DNA of 44,983 bases from a virus: positions 1-44,983 of IMG/VR virus record IMGVR_UViG_3300036806_000165, one strand, 5' to 3'. How positions within the stretch are numbered: the first letter of the stretch is position 1; each line of letters opens with the position of its first letter. Below the pieces are notes generated by a model, which searched no databases, was not told the origin of the DNA, and saw only the letters and a program-made list of their open reading frames with translations. The translations under genes were made by a program, and so were the position numbers. Of this stretch, positions 30,925 through 39,778 are shown one piece after another.

Positions 30925-31473
30925 TTGTTCTCAAATTGGCGTCACGAGCCGCGCACGTTCGTCGTCCGCACCAAGCCCGCCCGCGAAATCACAGCAGCAG
31001 CCACAATCCCGTCTGATGGCGTCAGCATCTTTTTCCCCATTCGCTATGTCGAAATCAGCCATGCGCGGCGCCGCGAGTTCGTCATGCGGCCGCTGTTTCC
31101 CCGATATATTTTCGCCCGCTTTGTTGAATCGGAAAAGCGCTATGGGCGCATCAACCGCGCGCGTGGAGTCGAGCGCATCCTGGCCGACGCTGACGGCATA
31201 CCGATCCCGCTGCCTGAGGCAATCGTCCACGATCTTCGCCATCGCGACCGTTGCGACCGCGCCGCCGCCGGCGAATGGAAAACCGGCTGGCAACCAGGCG
31301 ACAAATTCAAGCTCCTAATTGGAACATATGCCGATATTACAGTGACTTACGTTGGCGAGGAGAATGGCTCCGTCACCGTCATTGTGCCATTCCTCGGGAT
31401 CAACCATCTCATCCATGTCGCAATCGACGCGGTCCCGCCGAGCCAACAATCTGTTGACGCCGCAGCGGCTTAA
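30925..31473 (+). CDS. NusG/RfaH-like transcription elongation factor
   Basis: A TTG at 30925 with the strong site GGAGGGG is preferred over upstream ATG 30892; 182 residues. The NGN domain is visible (TFVVRTKPAREITAAATI, SIFFPIRYVEISHARRREFVMRPLFPRYIFARF, then RARGVERIL). A KOW-like C-terminal domain (GWQPGDKFKLLIGTYADITVTYVGEENGSVTVIVPFLG) follows. Such phage paralogues bind RNA polymerase and reduce pausing or termination. It stands directly before a hairpin, a terminator and the late genes. Confidence 0.85.
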   Translation: MFSNWRHEPRTFVVRTKPAREITAAATIPSDGVSIFFPIRYVEISHARRREFVMRPLFPRYIFARFVESEKRYGRINRARGVERILADADGIPIPLPEAIVHDLRHRDRCDRAAAGEWKTGWQPGDKFKLLIGTYADITVTYVGEENGSVTVIVPFLGINHLIHVAIDAVPPSQQSVDAAAA

Positions 31474-31496
31474 GTGCATATCTTGGCGAGATTATC

Positions 31497-31526
31497 GCGC
31501 GGGGTGAGCATTTCACCCTGACGCGC
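31497..31526 (+). promoter_or_regulatory. Strong hairpin after the NusG-like gene
   Basis: GCGCG-GGGTGA (31497-31507) pairs with TCACCC-tga-CGCGC (31513-31526), leaving a 5-base loop and a 3-base bulge. It is not followed by a T run. It could be a pause or antitermination recruitment site. Confidence 0.6.
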
Positions 31527-31636
31527 GGCGCTTGCCAAACCATCCAATTTCGCCTTAGCCTGCCTGCGCTCCCGGATCGCCATTGTGGTTCCCGCGGGCA
31601 TTCTTCTGGTTCGCATCCCACCTCATCTGGTAACTC

Positions 31637-31673
31637 GGCCGCCTCGTCGTCCACGACTTGGCGGCCATTTTTA
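31637..31673 (+). terminator. Terminator upstream of the late block
   Basis: GGCCGCC at 31637-31643 pairs with GGCGGCC at 31660-31666, with an inner GTCGT/ACGAC stem, then ATTTTTA. It lies between the NusG-like gene and the first late genes. Confidence 0.8.
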
Positions 31674-31685
31674 TGAGGCCTCGAT

Positions 31686-31886
31686 ATGGCCCAGCGCCTC
31701 ACCGAACAATTTGTCCCCGTCGAACTCGGTCGCTTGGCGCGCGTGCGCCGCGCGATGTTCGAGAATGAAATGGCGTTCTTCGCCGAACGCTATGCCGACC
31801 CATCAGAACTACAACGCTTGCGTCGTGAGATCTGGTCAATCGAACTGCACATCATCAGCGCCTCGCTCGGCAAGGCTGTCGGATAG
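31686..31886 (+). CDS. Small helical protein before the HNH gene (66 aa)
   Basis: The ATG at 31686 follows a GAGG about 8 bases upstream, in the tail of the terminator. The product is helical and charged (MAQRLTEQFVPVELGRLARVRRAMFENEMAFF...). The next gene follows its stop directly. No family is recognised. Confidence 0.75.
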   Translation: MAQRLTEQFVPVELGRLARVRRAMFENEMAFFAERYADPSELQRLRREIWSIELHIISASLGKAVG

Positions 31887-32252
31887 ATGGGTCGATTGAA
31901 GGCGATCGGTTCGCGCGTGGTGACGGTCGAGACAAGACGTGTGATGCCACCACCAAAGGAAGCGGACGCGATCTACTCCACCACCAATCATCGAGACTGG
32001 CGCGCGTTAGTCGTCGCCAATGCAGGCGGCCAGTGTGAGGCGCGCGACGGCAATCACCGTTGCTGGAAGTCCGAGCCTCACGTGCGCTTGTATGCTGACC
32101 ACATCATCGAGCTGAAGGATGGCGGCGCGCCGTTCGACGTGAGCAATGGTCAAGCACTATGTGCGAGGCATCATACGTTGAAGACCGCAGTCGAGAAGCG
32201 CAGGCGCAATGGCTGGGCTGGCACTCCCGAAGCAATACCCAGGGGAGGATAA
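31887..32252 (+). CDS. HNH endonuclease
   Basis: 121 residues from the ATG directly after the previous stop. The HNH core is YADHIIELKDGG (D71, H72), N87 in 'DVSNGQALC', and H95/H96 in CARHH; Cys at 50, 59 and 92 may help bind metal. Virion HNH proteins encoded next to HK97-type terminases assist cutting at cos sites. This makes cos-type packaging likely. Confidence 0.9.
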   Translation: MGRLKAIGSRVVTVETRRVMPPPKEADAIYSTTNHRDWRALVVANAGGQCEARDGNHRCWKSEPHVRLYADHIIELKDGGAPFDVSNGQALCARHHTLKTAVEKRRRNGWAGTPEAIPRGG

Positions 32253-32365
32253 TTCCCTCCCGAATCCAGCGCGTCGCCGCCATTGGTTGCCATGCGTATC
32301 TTTTTTTAATCGGCCGACGCCCCTAGCAAGCTATTGAATTTGTATACAAAACCCGAAAGGCATCG
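32253..32365. other. Gap before the terminase genes, possible cos region
   Basis: This noncoding 113-base stretch includes a T run near 32301 and the perfect palindrome TTGTATACAA at 32340-32349. Its place between HNH and small terminase is where a cos site or packaging start would be expected. The exact cut site cannot be read from sequence. Confidence 0.35.
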
Positions 32366-32782
32366 ATGACCCCTGGTCGGAAGCCGTATCAACCGACGAA
32401 AGCCCAGCGCAAAACCGTCGAACTTTGGCGCGGATGCGGGCTTTCCGAGCAGGCAATGGCCGATTCTTTGGGGATCACTAGGGTGACCCTCAGGAAGCAC
32501 TTCAAGGTCGAGCTTGCTACCGGCGCTGGGCGCGCACGGGCAGAGAATTTGGCCAGGCTGAAAAAGGCGGCGGAAGGCGGCAGCGTCGCGGCGATCAAAT
32601 ACCTGGACGCGAAGTTGATCATCGCCCCATCTGACTTCACCGCTGCATCGATTGTGGCGCCGGAGCCGCAAAAGCCAAAGCTCGGCAAGAAAGAACAGGC
32701 CGTCATTGACGCCGCAAACCCTGATACCGAGACGATGATGGGCGATCTGATGGCTCAGCGCGCGGGTCTGCTTACCAACTGA
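32366..32782 (+). CDS. terS: Terminase small subunit
   Basis: The ATG at 32366 has GAAAGG upstream; 138 residues. An HTH is visible at about residues 12-50 (KAQRKTVELWRGCGLSEQAMADSLGITRVTLRKHF), followed by a helical oligomerisation-like region. The C-terminus is Lys/Pro-rich. The stop overlaps the large-subunit ATG (TGATG). Position and HTH support DNA recognition by the packaging motor. Confidence 0.8.
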   Translation: MTPGRKPYQPTKAQRKTVELWRGCGLSEQAMADSLGITRVTLRKHFKVELATGAGRARAENLARLKKAAEGGSVAAIKYLDAKLIIAPSDFTAASIVAPEPQKPKLGKKEQAVIDAANPDTETMMGDLMAQRAGLLTN

Positions 32783-35637
32783 TGGCGTGGGATTTATCGT
32801 GCCGCGACTGGCAGGATAGAATCCGGGCCGGTACGTCCCTCATTCCAAAGCTTCCTCTATACGAGGCCGAGGGAGAGATAGCGGTTAAGTTTTTCGACGC
32901 GCTGCGCCTGCCGGACGTTGCCGGCCTGCCGCTGATGCGCGATGCCTCCGGGCCATGGTTTCGTGACATCGTGCGGGCGCTGTTCGGTTCGCGCGACCCG
33001 GTGACCAACGTCCGGTATGTGGAGGAAATCTTCGCCCTGGTGGCGAAGAAGAACAGCAAAGCGATTGCACTCGACACATTGATTGCGACGCCGACCGGGT
33101 TCGTGACAATGGGCAATGTTCGGATCGGCGATGCCGTGATGGACGCTAATGGCCAACCGACGAAGGTCACCGCTAAATCGGAAGTCTTTGTTGGGCACGA
33201 TTGCTTTGAGGTTGTGTTTAGTACCGGCGAATCTGTCGTCTGCGACGCAGAACATCTCTGGATAACTGACGCTCATAAGGACAGAGAAAAACGACGCGGG
33301 CACCATCGCAATGCAGAGTCACCCTCTGCTAAGACAACACGAGAGATTGCCGCGTCCCTGAAAGTGTCTAGCGGGCGTTATGTCATCAACAATCACCGCA
33401 CCGCATTGTGCGGAAAGCTTGATTGTCCGCAATCCGATTTGAAAATTCCGCCATATGCACTTGGCCTTTGGCTTGGCGACGGCACGACGAGTCAGGCGCA
33501 GATAACCGCGGGCCTGGCCGAAGCCGATATCCTGGTCGGTGAACTTGTAGCGAATGGACAACCAGCATTCGTAAGGTCGCGCTATCCAGAGAAAGGATCG
33601 ACGACAATCTCGTTGACGATACCAGGAACCGTCAATCTTTCGCTGCCATATAGATTTCGCACCGAGGCAATCAAACTCGGGTTGCTAGGACGAAAGCATA
33701 TTCCGCAATCATATTTGCGCGCCTCAAATGATCAGAGGATGGCGCTCTTGCGCGGACTGATGGACAGCGACGGATCGATCGCCAAAAGCGGCCAGGCGGC
33801 TTTCACCACGACACTTGAATGCCTTCGAGACGACGTTCGTGAGTTGATAAATTCTCTTGGCTTCAAATCAACGGTATCGGAGCATAGAGCAAAGATTTAC
33901 GGTAAGGACTGCGGGCCAGTTTGGTTCATCCAATTTTGGCCTTTTGATACCGCCCCTGTTTTCAGTCTTGCCAAAAAGCTGGTGCGGCAGATGGGATCGA
34001 AGGCGAAAAACTCCGCGCGATCCAAAACCAGACAAATTGTTGATGTCCGCAAGGTCAAGAGCGTCCCCGTCCAATGTATCGCGGTTGCGAGCAAAACCCA
34101 TCAATATCTCGTAACGCGATCACTTATACCGACCCATAACACCACCAACGGCGCGGCGCTGATGCTGACCGCCATGCTGATGAATGGAAGGCCGCGGGCG
34201 GAATTCCTTTTTGTAGGGCCGACCCAGGCGATCAGCGACCTGGCCTTTTCCCAGGCCACCGGCATGATCGAAGCCGACCCGGAATTGAAGCGCCGGTTTC
34301 TCATCCGCGAACACGTCAAGGAGATCAAGGACCGTCTCAACGGCGCCAAGTTGCGGATCAAGACCTTCGACCTCGATATCCTGACTGGCCCGCGCCCGGC
34401 CGGGGTGCTGCTGGACGAGCTTCACCTGCTGGGCAAGCACAGCCAGGCATCCAAGGTGCTGCGCCAGCTGCGCGGCGGGCGACAATCGATCCCCGAGGGC
34501 TTCATGGTCATCTTGACCACGCAGTCGGATGAACCGCCGGCCGGTGCGTTCCGGGAGGAATTGACCAACGCGCGGGCGGTGCGCGACGGGCGGGCGGGCG
34601 GGATTGTTCTGCCGGTGCTGTATGAGTTCCCGCCTGAGTACACGGCGCCGGTGCGGCGCGACCAGACGCCGGCTTGGTACGACCCCTCGATCTGGCACAT
34701 GGTGATGCCGAACCTGGGGCGATCGCTGCGCATCGAGGCGCTGGTCCAGGACTTCGAGACGGAAAAGCTTAAAGGCGAGAGCGCCATCCGGGTATGGGCC
34801 TCGCAGCACCTCAACATCGAGATTGGCATCAGCCTGCTGTCCGACCGCTGGGCCGGCGCCGACTTCTGGCAGGCCGCTGCGGAGCCGGAATTGGCCGACC
34901 TGGACACGCTGCTCGACCGCTGCGAGGTCGCCACGGTTGGGATTGATGGTGGCGGGCTGGACGATTTACTCGGCGTCGCGGTGGCGGGCCGGGAAAAGGT
35001 GACGCGGCGCTGGCTGCTATGGACCCATGCCTGGGCACACCAGACCGTCCTCGATAGGCGCAAGGAGATCGCGCCGGCCCTGCGAGACTTCGCCGCCGCC
35101 GGAGACCTGACCATTGTCGAGACCCCTGGCCAGGATGTTGAGGAAGTGGCCGACATTGTGGAGCGGGTGCAATCCTCCGGCATCCTGCCGCTGAAGAACG
35201 GCATCGGCGTTGACCCGGTCGGCATCGGCCAGATCCTCGATGCCCTGGTCGAACGCAATATGCCGGAAGGCTGCACGGTCGCCGTAAGTCAGGGCTGGAA
35301 ACTGAGCGGCGCCATCAAGACGGCCGAGCGCGGCCTGAGTGACCTGACGCTGGTGCATGGTGGCCAAGCCATGATGGCCTGGTGCGTCGGCAACGCCAAG
35401 GTCGAGCCTCGCGGCAACGCGATCACGATTACGAAGCAGGCCGCCGGGACGGCGAAGATCGATCCGCTCATGGCGAGTTTCAACGCCATATCGCTGCTGT
35501 CGCTCAACCCGGATGGGGTGCGGTCAGTCTATGAGGAGATCGCCGCCGAGCCCGAGCCGGAGAAACCTGATCCCAATAGGGCGATCATCATAGATCGCCG
35601 CGGCGACGAGGAGGCGTTCTGGCATGAGCTTCCTTGA
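32782..35637 (+). CDS. terL: Terminase large subunit precursor with intein
   Basis: The precursor has 951 residues; removing residues 94-453 leaves a 591-residue HK97-type (Terminase_1) protein. The Walker A motif is rebuilt as KKNSK-TT across the splice point. Walker B is VLLDELH (D545, E546) and the nuclease motif VGIDGGGLDD begins at about 719 (D722). It translocates DNA into the prohead and cuts it at the end. Without splicing the ATPase should be dead, because the insertion splits the P-loop. Confidence 0.92.
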   Translation: MAWDLSCRDWQDRIRAGTSLIPKLPLYEAEGEIAVKFFDALRLPDVAGLPLMRDASGPWFRDIVRALFGSRDPVTNVRYVEEIFALVAKKNSKAIALDTLIATPTGFVTMGNVRIGDAVMDANGQPTKVTAKSEVFVGHDCFEVVFSTGESVVCDAEHLWITDAHKDREKRRGHHRNAESPSAKTTREIAASLKVSSGRYVINNHRTALCGKLDCPQSDLKIPPYALGLWLGDGTTSQAQITAGLAEADILVGELVANGQPAFVRSRYPEKGSTTISLTIPGTVNLSLPYRFRTEAIKLGLLGRKHIPQSYLRASNDQRMALLRGLMDSDGSIAKSGQAAFTTTLECLRDDVRELINSLGFKSTVSEHRAKIYGKDCGPVWFIQFWPFDTAPVFSLAKKLVRQMGSKAKNSARSKTRQIVDVRKVKSVPVQCIAVASKTHQYLVTRSLIPTHNTTNGAALMLTAMLMNGRPRAEFLFVGPTQAISDLAFSQATGMIEADPELKRRFLIREHVKEIKDRLNGAKLRIKTFDLDILTGPRPAGVLLDELHLLGKHSQASKVLRQLRGGRQSIPEGFMVILTTQSDEPPAGAFREELTNARAVRDGRAGGIVLPVLYEFPPEYTAPVRRDQTPAWYDPSIWHMVMPNLGRSLRIEALVQDFETEKLKGESAIRVWASQHLNIEIGISLLSDRWAGADFWQAAAEPELADLDTLLDRCEVATVGIDGGGLDDLLGVAVAGREKVTRRWLLWTHAWAHQTVLDRRKEIAPALRDFAAAGDLTIVETPGQDVEEVADIVERVQSSGILPLKNGIGVDPVGIGQILDALVERNMPEGCTVAVSQGWKLSGAIKTAERGLSDLTLVHGGQAMMAWCVGNAKVEPRGNAITITKQAAGTAKIDPLMASFNAISLLSLNPDGVRSVYEEIAAEPEPEKPDPNRAIIIDRRGDEEAFWHELP
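33061..34140 (+). other. Class 3-type intein with LAGLIDADG endonuclease
   Basis: The intein spans 360 residues, from Ala94 to the terminal T-H-N (N453), with Thr454 as the +1 residue. It starts with Ala rather than Cys or Ser. It has the class 3 triad: Trp160 in CDAEHLW (block B), Cys432 in VPVQC (block F) and Thr451 in PTHN (block G), plus His158. Both endonuclease motifs look intact: LGLWLGDG (227-234) and LLRGLMDSDG (322-331). It probably both splices and homes. Confidence 0.9.
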
Positions 35638-36961
35638 TCGCATCCGCAGTTTCGTTAACAGGCAGACGCAAAGCTATTGGCCGAACCGGGCCAGCCGCAT
35701 CGTCTATGTTCAATCGACCCTTGCAGGCATCAGGGTTACGCCGGACACGGCGCTCCAGCAAAATTGTGTCTGGGGATGCGTCAATATCCTGTCGAAGTCG
35801 GTGGCGATGCTGCCGTGGCGGATGATGAAGGAGGTTTCCACAAAAGGCGAAGCCGGGCCAAAGAGTCTCGTCGTCCCAGGTGCGCTGGACGATCTGCTAA
35901 ATCACCGGCCTAATCCGGAGATGTCTGCCTTCACTTTCCGGCAGACGATGATGGGCAACGCCCTGATCTGGGGAAACGCCTTCGCCGAAATCGAGCGCGA
36001 CGGCGCCGGCAGGCCGATTGCGCTTTGGCCGATTGAGCCGGATCGGGTGATGATCAAGCGGTGGTGGGACACCAATCGCCTCTATTACATGGTCAACAAT
36101 CAGACCAAGGCGATCACGAACATCGACTTCATGGACATGTTTCACATCCACGGGATGAGCTTCGACGGCATCACCGGCTACCAGACGGTCGGCTATGCAG
36201 CCCAGAGCATCGGTCTTGCGATGGCGCTGGAACGGTTCGGCGCCGCGTTCTTCGGCAATAACGGCCAGCTCGGTGGCATCATCGAGAACTCCCGTTCAAA
36301 CCTGGACGCCAAGGGCCGCGAAAGTTTGCTCGCCAGTTTCAATGCCAAGCACAAGGGTCCGGACAACGCGCATCGCTGGGAATATCTCGACAGCGGAATG
36401 AAGGCGACGCCGATCATGGTCGAGCCGAATAAGGCGCAATTCGTCGAGGCGCAGCAGAACCAGGTTGAGGTCATCTGTCGCTGGTTCGGCGTGCCGCCTC
36501 ACAAAGTCCAGCATCTTTTGAGATCGACGAATAATAACATCGAGCATCAGGGCATCGAGTTCGTCACTGACGGCATTCTTCCCTGGACAACGATCTTCGA
36601 GCAGGAAGCGAATTTCAAACTCATCAACCAGCGCAATCCGCAGGGCTATTATTCGCGCATCGACGTTCGCAGCCTGCAGCGCGGCGATCTCGCCGCCCGC
36701 GGCGGCTTCTACAAGGACATGTTCGACCGCGGCGTGTTCTCGGCGAACGACATCCGCGAATCCGAGGGCATGAATCCGATCAGCACTGAGGAAGGCGGCG
36801 ACAAGCGCTTCGTTCCGCTCAACATGCAGACGCTCGAAGATGCCGGCAATCCTGATCCCGATGATCCGGAAGGCGCGCCGACCGATCCAACCGGAAACGA
36901 TCCGAACGACCCGCAACCCGGCGAGAGCCAGATCACGACAGGCGAAGGGCCATCCGCATGA
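35624..36961 (+). CDS. HK97-type portal protein
   Basis: 445 residues; the start overlaps the terminase stop by 14 bases. The family core is clear: 'CVNILSKSVAMLPWRMMKE', 'LLNHRPNPEMSAFTFRQTMMGNALIWGNAFAEI', 'GYAAQSIGLAMALERFGAAFFGNNG' and 'VEVICRWFGVPPHKV'. The C-terminus is a disordered Asp/Pro-rich tail. It forms the dodecameric ring through which DNA enters. It ends with an ATGA-type overlap with the protease. Confidence 0.95.
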   Translation: MSFLDRIRSFVNRQTQSYWPNRASRIVYVQSTLAGIRVTPDTALQQNCVWGCVNILSKSVAMLPWRMMKEVSTKGEAGPKSLVVPGALDDLLNHRPNPEMSAFTFRQTMMGNALIWGNAFAEIERDGAGRPIALWPIEPDRVMIKRWWDTNRLYYMVNNQTKAITNIDFMDMFHIHGMSFDGITGYQTVGYAAQSIGLAMALERFGAAFFGNNGQLGGIIENSRSNLDAKGRESLLASFNAKHKGPDNAHRWEYLDSGMKATPIMVEPNKAQFVEAQQNQVEVICRWFGVPPHKVQHLLRSTNNNIEHQGIEFVTDGILPWTTIFEQEANFKLINQRNPQGYYSRIDVRSLQRGDLAARGGFYKDMFDRGVFSANDIRESEGMNPISTEEGGDKRFVPLNMQTLEDAGNPDPDDPEGAPTDPTGNDPNDPQPGESQITTGEGPSA

Positions 36962-37653
36962 AATATTACAGCATGAAGGCGAAGGGCTCCGAAGGCGAAA
37001 TCCTGCTCTATCAGGACATCGGCCAGGGCGGCTTTTTCAGCGAAGGCACGTCCGCGGAAGGCTTTGCAAAAGACCTGAAAGCGCTTGGGAAGGTTTCCAC
37101 AATCAATTGCAGGATCAACAGCCCAGGCGGGAACGTCTTTGAAGGGATGACGATCTATAACCTGCTCGCATCGCACCAAGCGCGCATCGTCGTGCATGTC
37201 GATGGGCTCGCCGCGTCGATTGCTTCCGTGATCGCCATGGCGGGCGATGAAATCAATATGGCCGACAACGCCATGATGATGATTCACAATGCCTGGGGCA
37301 TCGGCATGGGGAGCGCCGAGGATCTGCGCAAGACCGCCGATGTGTTGGATTCGATCACCGGCACCATCGGCGCCACATATACCAAGCGCACCGGCGTCAA
37401 AGAGGACAAGGTTCGCGCCATGATGGACGCCGAAACCTGGATGACCGCAGCCGACGCCAAGACCGACGGATTTTGCGACAATGTGGTCGATAACATGAAG
37501 ATGGCGGCCTGCGCTTTCGACCCTCGCCGCTTCAAGAACATCCCGGCCACGCTGTCGGCATCCAATGATGCGCGGCCGCGCAAGGACGAGTTCACGGTGC
37601 GGTTCGCGCAACTCGAAACAGACATGATCCGCGAGAGATTGACTCGCCAGTAA
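36958..37653 (+). CDS. ClpP-like prohead protease (S14)
   Basis: 231 residues with the ClpP fold: INSPGGNVFEG (oxyanion region), VDGLAASIASVIAMAGDEI with likely nucleophile S87, and MMMIHNAWG with H110. The catalytic Asp should lie in TAADAKTDGFCD (about 163-175). It cleaves the capsid delta domain or scaffold during maturation. It lies between portal and capsid genes, as in HK97-type phages. Confidence 0.95.
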   Translation: MKYYSMKAKGSEGEILLYQDIGQGGFFSEGTSAEGFAKDLKALGKVSTINCRINSPGGNVFEGMTIYNLLASHQARIVVHVDGLAASIASVIAMAGDEINMADNAMMMIHNAWGIGMGSAEDLRKTADVLDSITGTIGATYTKRTGVKEDKVRAMMDAETWMTAADAKTDGFCDNVVDNMKMAACAFDPRRFKNIPATLSASNDARPRKDEFTVRFAQLETDMIRERLTRQ

Positions 37654-37671
37654 CCCCGGCGCCGCCGGCTA

Positions 37672-37695
37672 TGCCCAATCCCCAGCCCTTGGGCA
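37672..37695 (+). other. Hairpin before the capsid gene
   Basis: TGCCCAA (37672-37678) pairs with TTGGGCA (37689-37695) around a 10-base loop. It could be a message-processing or stabilising element upstream of the highly expressed capsid gene. Confidence 0.5.
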
Positions 37696-37720
37696 AGGCT
37701 TCCAAAAAGGAAACAAAGCC

Positions 37721-39190
37721 ATGAAGACCCATTCGGTCTCCGTTGCGGCGCTGCTCAGCCTACTGGCCAACAGCCCGAACGCCATCTATTTCAACGATGG
37801 CAATACGATCCAGAATTTGCGCGACCGGCTGGTCGAACTCAACGACCAGGCCAAGACCATCCAGGCCAAGGCCGACGCCGACAAGCGCGATTTCAGCGAG
37901 CAGGAGGCGAAAGACCTCAAGGACATCTTCTCGCATATCGACTCCACCAAGGTGGATATCGAGCTGCGTGAGCGCATCGTGGAAAATTCGGCTGCGCTGG
38001 CGTTGCCGGCCGGTCGGCAGACACAGCCGACCGATCCTGTCGATCCGGCCGCTGATCCCATCGATCCGGCGCCGCAGAATCGCATCCCAGCCCGCAGCGC
38101 GGCCCGCACTATCCAGAACGCTCCGCGCCCCGGCAGCGATTACAACCGCCGCGGATTCAACAACATCGGCGATTTCGCCCGGAATGTGATGATGGCGGCC
38201 CGCCCCGGCGGCGCCGTCGATCCTCGCTTGCTGGTCGATGCTCCGACCACATTCGGGTCGGAAGGCGTTGGCGCCGATGGCGGCTTCGCCGTGCCGCCGG
38301 AGTTCCGCACCATGATCATGCAGAAGGTTCTCGGCGAGGCCAGCCTGCTCGGCCGCACCGACTTGATCGATACCAGCGGCAACAGCATCACGATCCCCAA
38401 GGACGAGACGACGCCATGGCAGACCACCGGCGGCATCCTCGCCCAGTGGGAAGGCGAGGGTCAGCAATTGACCCAGACCAAGCCGCAGTTGGAGGATGTG
38501 ACCGTTCGCCTCAACAAGCTCACGGCCCTGGTCCCGGTCACCAGCGAATTGCTGGAAGACGCGCCGGCCCTGGCCAGCTACATCAACCGCAAGGCGCCGG
38601 AAAAGATCGATTTCAAGGTCAATCTTGCGATCTTGGCGGGCACCGGCGTAGGCCAGCCGCTCGGCATTCTCAACAGCCCGGCGCTGGTCGCGGTTGCCAA
38701 GGAAAGCAGCCAGACCACCTATACGGTCAACCACGCCAACATCATGAAAATGTGGGCGCGGCTTTATGCACCGGCACGGCAGAATGCGGTCTGGCTCATC
38801 AACCAGGATGTCGAGCCGCAACTCAACACCCTCGGATTCCCGGCGGCGGCCACCACCGTGCAGTTCCCGATCTACATTCCGCCGGGCGGGCTGAGCGGCG
38901 CGCCCTATAGCACCTTGCTTGGCAAGCCGGTCATTCCGACCCAGGCATGTTCGAGCGTCGGACTGCAGGGCGACATCGTGCTGACCGATCTGAAAGCCTA
39001 TCTGGCGGCTCAGAAGGTTGGCGGGCTGCGCGCGGAAACCTCGATCCATCTGTGGTTCGATTATGACGTGACCGCCTTCCGGTTTATCCTGCGCGTTGCA
39101 GGCCAGCCGTGGTTCTCGTCCACAATCAGCCCGCTCAATGGGACGAACACTCTGTCGCATTATGTGACCCTCGCGGATCGCACGTCGTAA
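37721..39190 (+). CDS. HK97-type major capsid protein
   Basis: AAAAAGGA precedes ATG 37721; 489 residues. Residues 20-100 form a charged coiled coil (NLRDRLVELNDQAKTIQAK...), the delta domain removed by the protease. Then a Pro/Ala-rich linker and the HK97 fold from about residue 170: 'GSEGVGADGGFAVPPEFRTMIM', 'LLGRTDLIDTSGNSITIPKDE', 'LVPVTSELLEDAPALASYI', and the E-loop and P-domain regions to the end. It builds the icosahedral shell. Confidence 0.95.
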   Translation: MKTHSVSVAALLSLLANSPNAIYFNDGNTIQNLRDRLVELNDQAKTIQAKADADKRDFSEQEAKDLKDIFSHIDSTKVDIELRERIVENSAALALPAGRQTQPTDPVDPAADPIDPAPQNRIPARSAARTIQNAPRPGSDYNRRGFNNIGDFARNVMMAARPGGAVDPRLLVDAPTTFGSEGVGADGGFAVPPEFRTMIMQKVLGEASLLGRTDLIDTSGNSITIPKDETTPWQTTGGILAQWEGEGQQLTQTKPQLEDVTVRLNKLTALVPVTSELLEDAPALASYINRKAPEKIDFKVNLAILAGTGVGQPLGILNSPALVAVAKESSQTTYTVNHANIMKMWARLYAPARQNAVWLINQDVEPQLNTLGFPAAATTVQFPIYIPPGGLSGAPYSTLLGKPVIPTQACSSVGLQGDIVLTDLKAYLAAQKVGGLRAETSIHLWFDYDVTAFRFILRVAGQPWFSSTISPLNGTNTLSHYVTLADRTS

Positions 39191-39218
39191 CCGGCCCATT
39201 CCTGAAAGGAAAACGCCA

Positions 39219-39722
39219 ATGATCACGGAAAATGCCAATCTTTCGGAACAGGCCGCCCTCGAAGTGGTCCTGTCGAATACTACCCCGTCGTCCACCACGC
39301 CGCGGCGCTTGTGCATGAAGGGCTATCATCGTTGCACCTTCGTCATCACCGCGCTGAATGCGACAACCGTCACAGGATCAGCCATCACGCTGAAGCAGGC
39401 GACCGATGTCACCAATTCCGCGTCGGACGAGAAGGCTGTGTCGTTCAGTGTGGCGCTGCGCAATGTCGATCGCGGAGCGGCGGACGTTCTATCGAGTTTT
39501 ACGGTGAGCAGCGACACTTTCACGACGGACGCTACCAACTCGAAGGAACTGCAATACATTATCGAGGTCAAAAATTCGGACCTCGATATCGACAATGGCT
39601 TCGATTGCCTGCGCATTGGCACCGGCAATGCGGTAGCGACGACCGTCAGCGTCGTCGCTATCCTATGGTCTGCCCGCTACGGCAAGGTCGCCACGGCGCG
39701 CATCAACCCGGCCACGAACTAG
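39219..39722 (+). CDS. Putative head decoration or accessory virion protein
   Basis: GAAAGGA precedes ATG 39219; 167 residues rich in Thr, Ser, Val and Ala with alternating hydrophobic residues, a beta-sandwich-like pattern. Its position right after the capsid gene is that of decoration or head-associated proteins. No family signature is certain. Confidence 0.7.
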   Translation: MITENANLSEQAALEVVLSNTTPSSTTPRRLCMKGYHRCTFVITALNATTVTGSAITLKQATDVTNSASDEKAVSFSVALRNVDRGAADVLSSFTVSSDTFTTDATNSKELQYIIEVKNSDLDIDNGFDCLRIGTGNAVATTVSVVAILWSARYGKVATARINPATN

Positions 39723-39731
39723 ACTAACGGA

Positions 39732-39758
39732 ATGGGCGGCGGCGATGCTGCCGCCCAT
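39732..39758 (+). terminator. Hairpin after the decoration-like gene
   Basis: ATGGGCGGC (39732-39740) pairs perfectly with GCCGCCCAT (39750-39758), then CTTTCC. It may reduce transcription past the head genes or protect upstream message. The poor T run makes full termination doubtful. Confidence 0.5.
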
Positions 39759-39778
39759 CTTTCCTCGCAGGAGCAATC

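Noticed and set aside
37760-39316. Long minus-strand open frame over the capsid gene
   Set aside because: The plus frame is an unmistakable HK97 capsid. The antisense frame is low in family-like motifs and has no ribosome site or operon context.
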